NCBI GenBank assembly: GCA_012962365.1
Contig: DTXR01000515.1
Span: 1-9,106 of the forward strand
Source: Chromatiaceae bacterium
GTDB taxonomy: Bacteria > Pseudomonadota > Gammaproteobacteria > Chromatiales > Chromatiaceae
Length of the DNA: 9,106 nucleotides
Reading direction: 5' to 3'
Part shown: in pieces, positions 6,834-9,106 of the stretch
Position numbering within the stretch: position 1 is the stretch's first letter
Layout of the letters: every line of letters begins with the position of its first letter
Position numbers and translations under genes: made by a program
Notes under the pieces: generated by a model
Database searches by the model: none
What the model was told of the DNA's origin: nothing
What the model saw: the letters and a program-made list of their open reading frames with translations, nothing else

Positions 6834-7555
6834 TCCACCAGCACCTTCACTTTTTGTCCCGCCACAAAATCCGTCCCCGACACCCAGCCCTGCAACAACC
6901 AGTTGCTCTCGTCCCCTTTCACGGGCACCAGCCTGAATCGGGACGCATTCTGCCATTGTTCGCCCCGCCAGACCTGAACACGACTGGCGCGGGACTGGGA
7001 GGGCAATAGGAGGGTGAACTGCAAGGTTTCCGTCGAGGCAAACCTGATCAGGGGCTGGATTTCCAGCGCGTTCTGCAAAGGTTCTCCTTTCCAGGCATGG
7101 ACTTCCAGCACTCTGCCATCTGTTGGCGCCCTGATGACCGAGCGCTCCAGGTTCAGCCTGGCCTGCACCAGGTCAGCGGTGGCGGCATGTGTCCTGGATT
7201 CCGCCTCCAGTGTGCCAATCTGGGCCTTCTGCAGCTCATGATCCGACAACAGGGTTCTGTCATACATTTCCCTCGCCCTGTCTTCTTCTCGTTTTGCCTC
7301 CTCCAGGAGGCTGTTTGCACGCGCCAGCATGGCTTTAGCCCGCTGCAGCTGCGCCCTGAATTCCCGCTGATCCAGTTTCAGCAACTTTTCTCCCTGTTTC
7401 ACTTCCTGCCCTGGCTGGACCATGACTTCATCGATCACGCCAGATACCAGGGTACCCAGTGGCATCTGCCTGCCCGGTTTGAGGTTGACGCTGTATTCCT
7501 CCGCCATCAGCTGCACCATGGCCAGCAGCATGACCAGCCCTGCTATCATTCTCAT
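6830..7555 (-). CDS. Short periplasmic adaptor (membrane fusion) protein, HlyD/RND type
   Basis: Adaptors of this kind bridge an inner-membrane pump and a TolC-type channel across the periplasm. The 241 residues show a signal peptide (MRMIAGLVMLLAMVQLMA, cut before EEYSV), a first lipoyl half-motif SGVIDEVMVQPGQEVKQGEKLL (38-59), a charged alpha-hairpin of about 64-136 rich in Glu/Lys/Arg/Ala, the second lipoyl half IRAPTDGRVLEVHAWKGEPL (141-160) and a beta-barrel part to the end. It is shorter than typical RND adaptors (roughly 350-400) and seems to lack the C-terminal membrane-proximal domain. There is no lipobox. The frame runs 83 codons upstream into the TolC-like gene in another frame; the ATG at 7555 gives a good signal peptide, overlaps the upstream stop as ATGA and follows AGGAGG. 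A second ATG lies two codons in (7549). Confidence 0.88.
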   Translation of the reverse strand: MRMIAGLVMLLAMVQLMAEEYSVNLKPGRQMPLGTLVSGVIDEVMVQPGQEVKQGEKLLKLDQREFRAQLQRAKAMLARANSLLEEAKREEDRAREMYDRTLLSDHELQKAQIGTLEAESRTHAATADLVQARLNLERSVIRAPTDGRVLEVHAWKGEPLQNALEIQPLIRFASTETLQFTLLLPSQSRASRVQVWRGEQWQNASRFRLVPVKGDESNWLLQGWVSGTDFVAGQKVKVLVE

Positions 7556-8832
7556 CCTTCCTGCTCCTCCTGTTGTAACAATTCCCCCGTGAGCGCTTTC
7601 AGTCGCATCTCGTTGAGCATCCATCGGTATTGCAGCTTTGCCAGTTCCAGCCTGACGGCGGAAATCTGAACCATGGCATCCCCCAGATCCGAGGTGCGCT
7701 CCAGCTCGTACAGTGTGCGGCTGCGGTCGAGATACAGATCGCGATATTCTTCCCTTACCTGCAATTCCTTCATACTGCGCCGCAGGGTACCCTGCTCCAG
7801 CCACAATTCCAGCACCTGCTGCCGCAATTCAAGCTCCAACTTGGCTTTTAGCGCCTGGCTCTCCATCAGCTCGGCCCGCGCCCTCGCCGTTTCGGCATCG
7901 TCCCGCCCACCACTGTACAGTGGCATTTCCAGCACCAGCGCGGCGCTGAAGGGTCCTGTCGAACGGGTTTCCCTGGCATATTCATGCGCACCAAGCTCAC
8001 CCCGCAAAACAGGACCATAGCGTTTTCCCGCCGCTGCCAGTTTCTGTTCTGAGGCGGTGATACGCTTTCGCAGCGCTTTCAGGGCAGCATTATTCTGCAA
8101 TACCCTGTCAGCCAGTTCTTCCTGCGACGGCATTTCGACGCTCATATCAGGCACTGGCGGCGAAACCAGCTCATTGGGAATCTCTGCAGGGCGATTCAGC
8201 GCCAGCGCCAATCGCAGACGGGTACTGCGCTGCCTGGCTTCGGCAGCTGTCCGGCGGCTAAGCACCTTTTCATACAGCGACTGTTTTTCCAGAAGATCCA
8301 CATCGGAAAGCCTGCCCAGTTCCGCTTGGTTCCTGAAGCGATCCAGGCGCACATAGGCGATGGCCACGGCTTCGTTGTCCCGCGCGTATTCGAGATCCGC
8401 CAGGAGCACATCCAAAAAGGCTTGCATGACGCGAATCTGCTGGCGCTGCCTCTCATTCAGCCCATTCCACCGGGCAGCATCCAGCGCCGCCCGGGCAGAG
8501 GCCTGCCTGGCTTCGGTATAGCCGAAATCGTACAGACGCTTCTCCACCCGAAGATCCAGGCGGCTGTCGTTGTGTTCCTGAAAATTGGATAGCTCCGCCG
8601 GCTCTAGATATTGCAGGCGACCCTCCAGAGTCACCCACAGATCATCTCCGCTCTCCTCGGCCAGCAACTCGGCCTCGGCGCTGGCCTCCCTGGCCACGGC
8701 CTCCGCTATGGCCGGATGCTGGTCATCCACCAGTTGCAGCGCCTGGCCCAGGCTCAACGGCTGGGGAAGGGGCTCCGCTTGCGCAACACAAACCGGAAAC
8801 AGGTTTGCCAGCAGAAAAGTCAGCCTCAACAT
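7552..8832 (-). CDS. TolC-family outer membrane factor (outer membrane efflux protein)
   Basis: It is predicted to form a trimeric outer-membrane channel and periplasmic tunnel that docks with the adaptor encoded next. From the ATG at 8832 it has 426 residues: a signal peptide MLRLTFLLANLFPVCVAQA cut before EPLPQ, then LSLGQALQLVDDQHPAIAEA, the usual start of the first OEP repeat. A beta-strand region with VEKRLYDFGYTEARQASARAAL follows, then long Ala/Glu/Arg helices. The second repeat starts near ELADRVLQNNAALKALRKRI and includes LEMPLYSGGRDDAETARARAE. AGGG lies just upstream of the ATG. The frame stays open far upstream, through 8952 and on to the window edge, fusing in frame to a UvrA-like C-terminus. 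I reject that as the true start because the signal peptide would be internal. The stop overlaps the adaptor ATG. Confidence 0.9.
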   Translation of the reverse strand: MLRLTFLLANLFPVCVAQAEPLPQPLSLGQALQLVDDQHPAIAEAVAREASAEAELLAEESGDDLWVTLEGRLQYLEPAELSNFQEHNDSRLDLRVEKRLYDFGYTEARQASARAALDAARWNGLNERQRQQIRVMQAFLDVLLADLEYARDNEAVAIAYVRLDRFRNQAELGRLSDVDLLEKQSLYEKVLSRRTAAEARQRSTRLRLALALNRPAEIPNELVSPPVPDMSVEMPSQEELADRVLQNNAALKALRKRITASEQKLAAAGKRYGPVLRGELGAHEYARETRSTGPFSAALVLEMPLYSGGRDDAETARARAELMESQALKAKLELELRQQVLELWLEQGTLRRSMKELQVREEYRDLYLDRSRTLYELERTSDLGDAMVQISAVRLELAKLQYRWMLNEMRLKALTGELLQQEEQEG

Positions 8833-8949
8833 TTCAACCCTGAATCCATGAGTCCACCGGGGTGCATAGCACAAGCTCTTGATATGTTTAGCTATATGAA
8901 AAATCTCACCAGACCTGCGGGTATGGCTGTGATTGTTCATTACGCTACC

Positions 8950-9105
8950 CAAATCAATATCTGATAATTTTTTATTTTTTCCAGTAAATACAATTTCACC
9001 ACCATTCTCTCCACTACCATAGCCTAGTTCAATAATAAAATCACTATTTTTTATATAATCAGAATTATGTTCACTGATAATTATAGTATTACCTTTATCT
9101 CTTAG
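8950..9105 (-). CDS. UvrA-type ABC ATPase, C-terminal fragment (partial, 5' end off window)
   Basis: Read leftward from the window edge, this AT-rich stretch encodes LRDKGNTIIISEHNSDYIKN, then SDFIIELGYG, then GGEIVFTG. It lines up with the end of UvrA's second ABC domain: LRDQGNTIVVIEHNLDVIK, then ADWIVDLGPEGG and GGGEI in E. coli. The H-loop histidine (His13 of the fragment, in SEHN) is present. ELGYGSGENGG in place of DLGPEGG suggests a divergent UvrA paralogue rather than housekeeping UvrA. Composition is about 24% G+C over 8951-9106, far below the rest of the window. No stop codon follows the homology: the frame runs through 8949-8833 into the TolC-like gene, so this gene has lost its own end or was joined here. 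The bases 8833-8949 have intermediate composition and no recognised content. Confidence 0.7.
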
Positions 9106-9106
9106 A

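Noticed and set aside
8833..8952. N-terminal extension of the TolC-like protein starting at a TTG at 8952
   Set aside because: It would bury a good signal peptide (residues after the ATG at 8832) behind 40 polar residues; it is only the tail of the frame running in from the UvrA-like fragment.

Overview
This window looks like chromosomal DNA of a gammaproteobacterium. ProS, FabA, ArgG, SfsA and CpdA are full length and very similar to the enterobacterial and gammaproteobacterial types, FabA is typical of gamma- and alphaproteobacteria, and most of the window is moderately GC-rich. I do not assign a genus. The last ~155 bases are sharply different (about 24% G+C by hand count).

Layout. Bases 1-60 hold a REP-like palindromic repeat. 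It abuts a 5'-less reading-frame remnant (60-209) that contains an RNNLVH (R-x4-H) motif. argG (arginine biosynthesis) lies on the minus strand and diverges from a plus-strand group proS-fabA-cpdA. proS and fabA overlap by ATGA, and cpdA follows after 83 bases. The argG/proS gap carries a consensus TATAAT box facing argG and a perfect 6-bp inverted repeat flanked by direct repeats. cpdA converges on and overlaps sfsA (minus) by 15 bases. Divergent from sfsA is a gene for a secreted protein of about 20% proline with no family I recognise. Its 3' end looks frameshifted at a G4 run.

The right-hand third is a tight minus-strand operon: a TolC-family outer-membrane factor, a short HlyD/RND-type periplasmic adaptor and an acylphosphatase, each joined to the next by an ATGA overlap. 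No inner-membrane pump is encoded in the visible part. The last 155 bases (minus strand, AT-rich) encode a clear UvrA-type ABC ATPase C-terminus. Its reading frame stays open, without a stop, straight into the TolC-like gene. This marks a horizontal-transfer or rearrangement junction, or an assembly join.

The left and centre are housekeeping genes: translation, unsaturated fatty acid synthesis, arginine synthesis and cAMP turnover. The novelty, if any, is in the pump-less TolC/adaptor/acylphosphatase operon with its foreign UvrA-like neighbour, and in the proline-rich secreted protein. I did not find a convincing complete new system.
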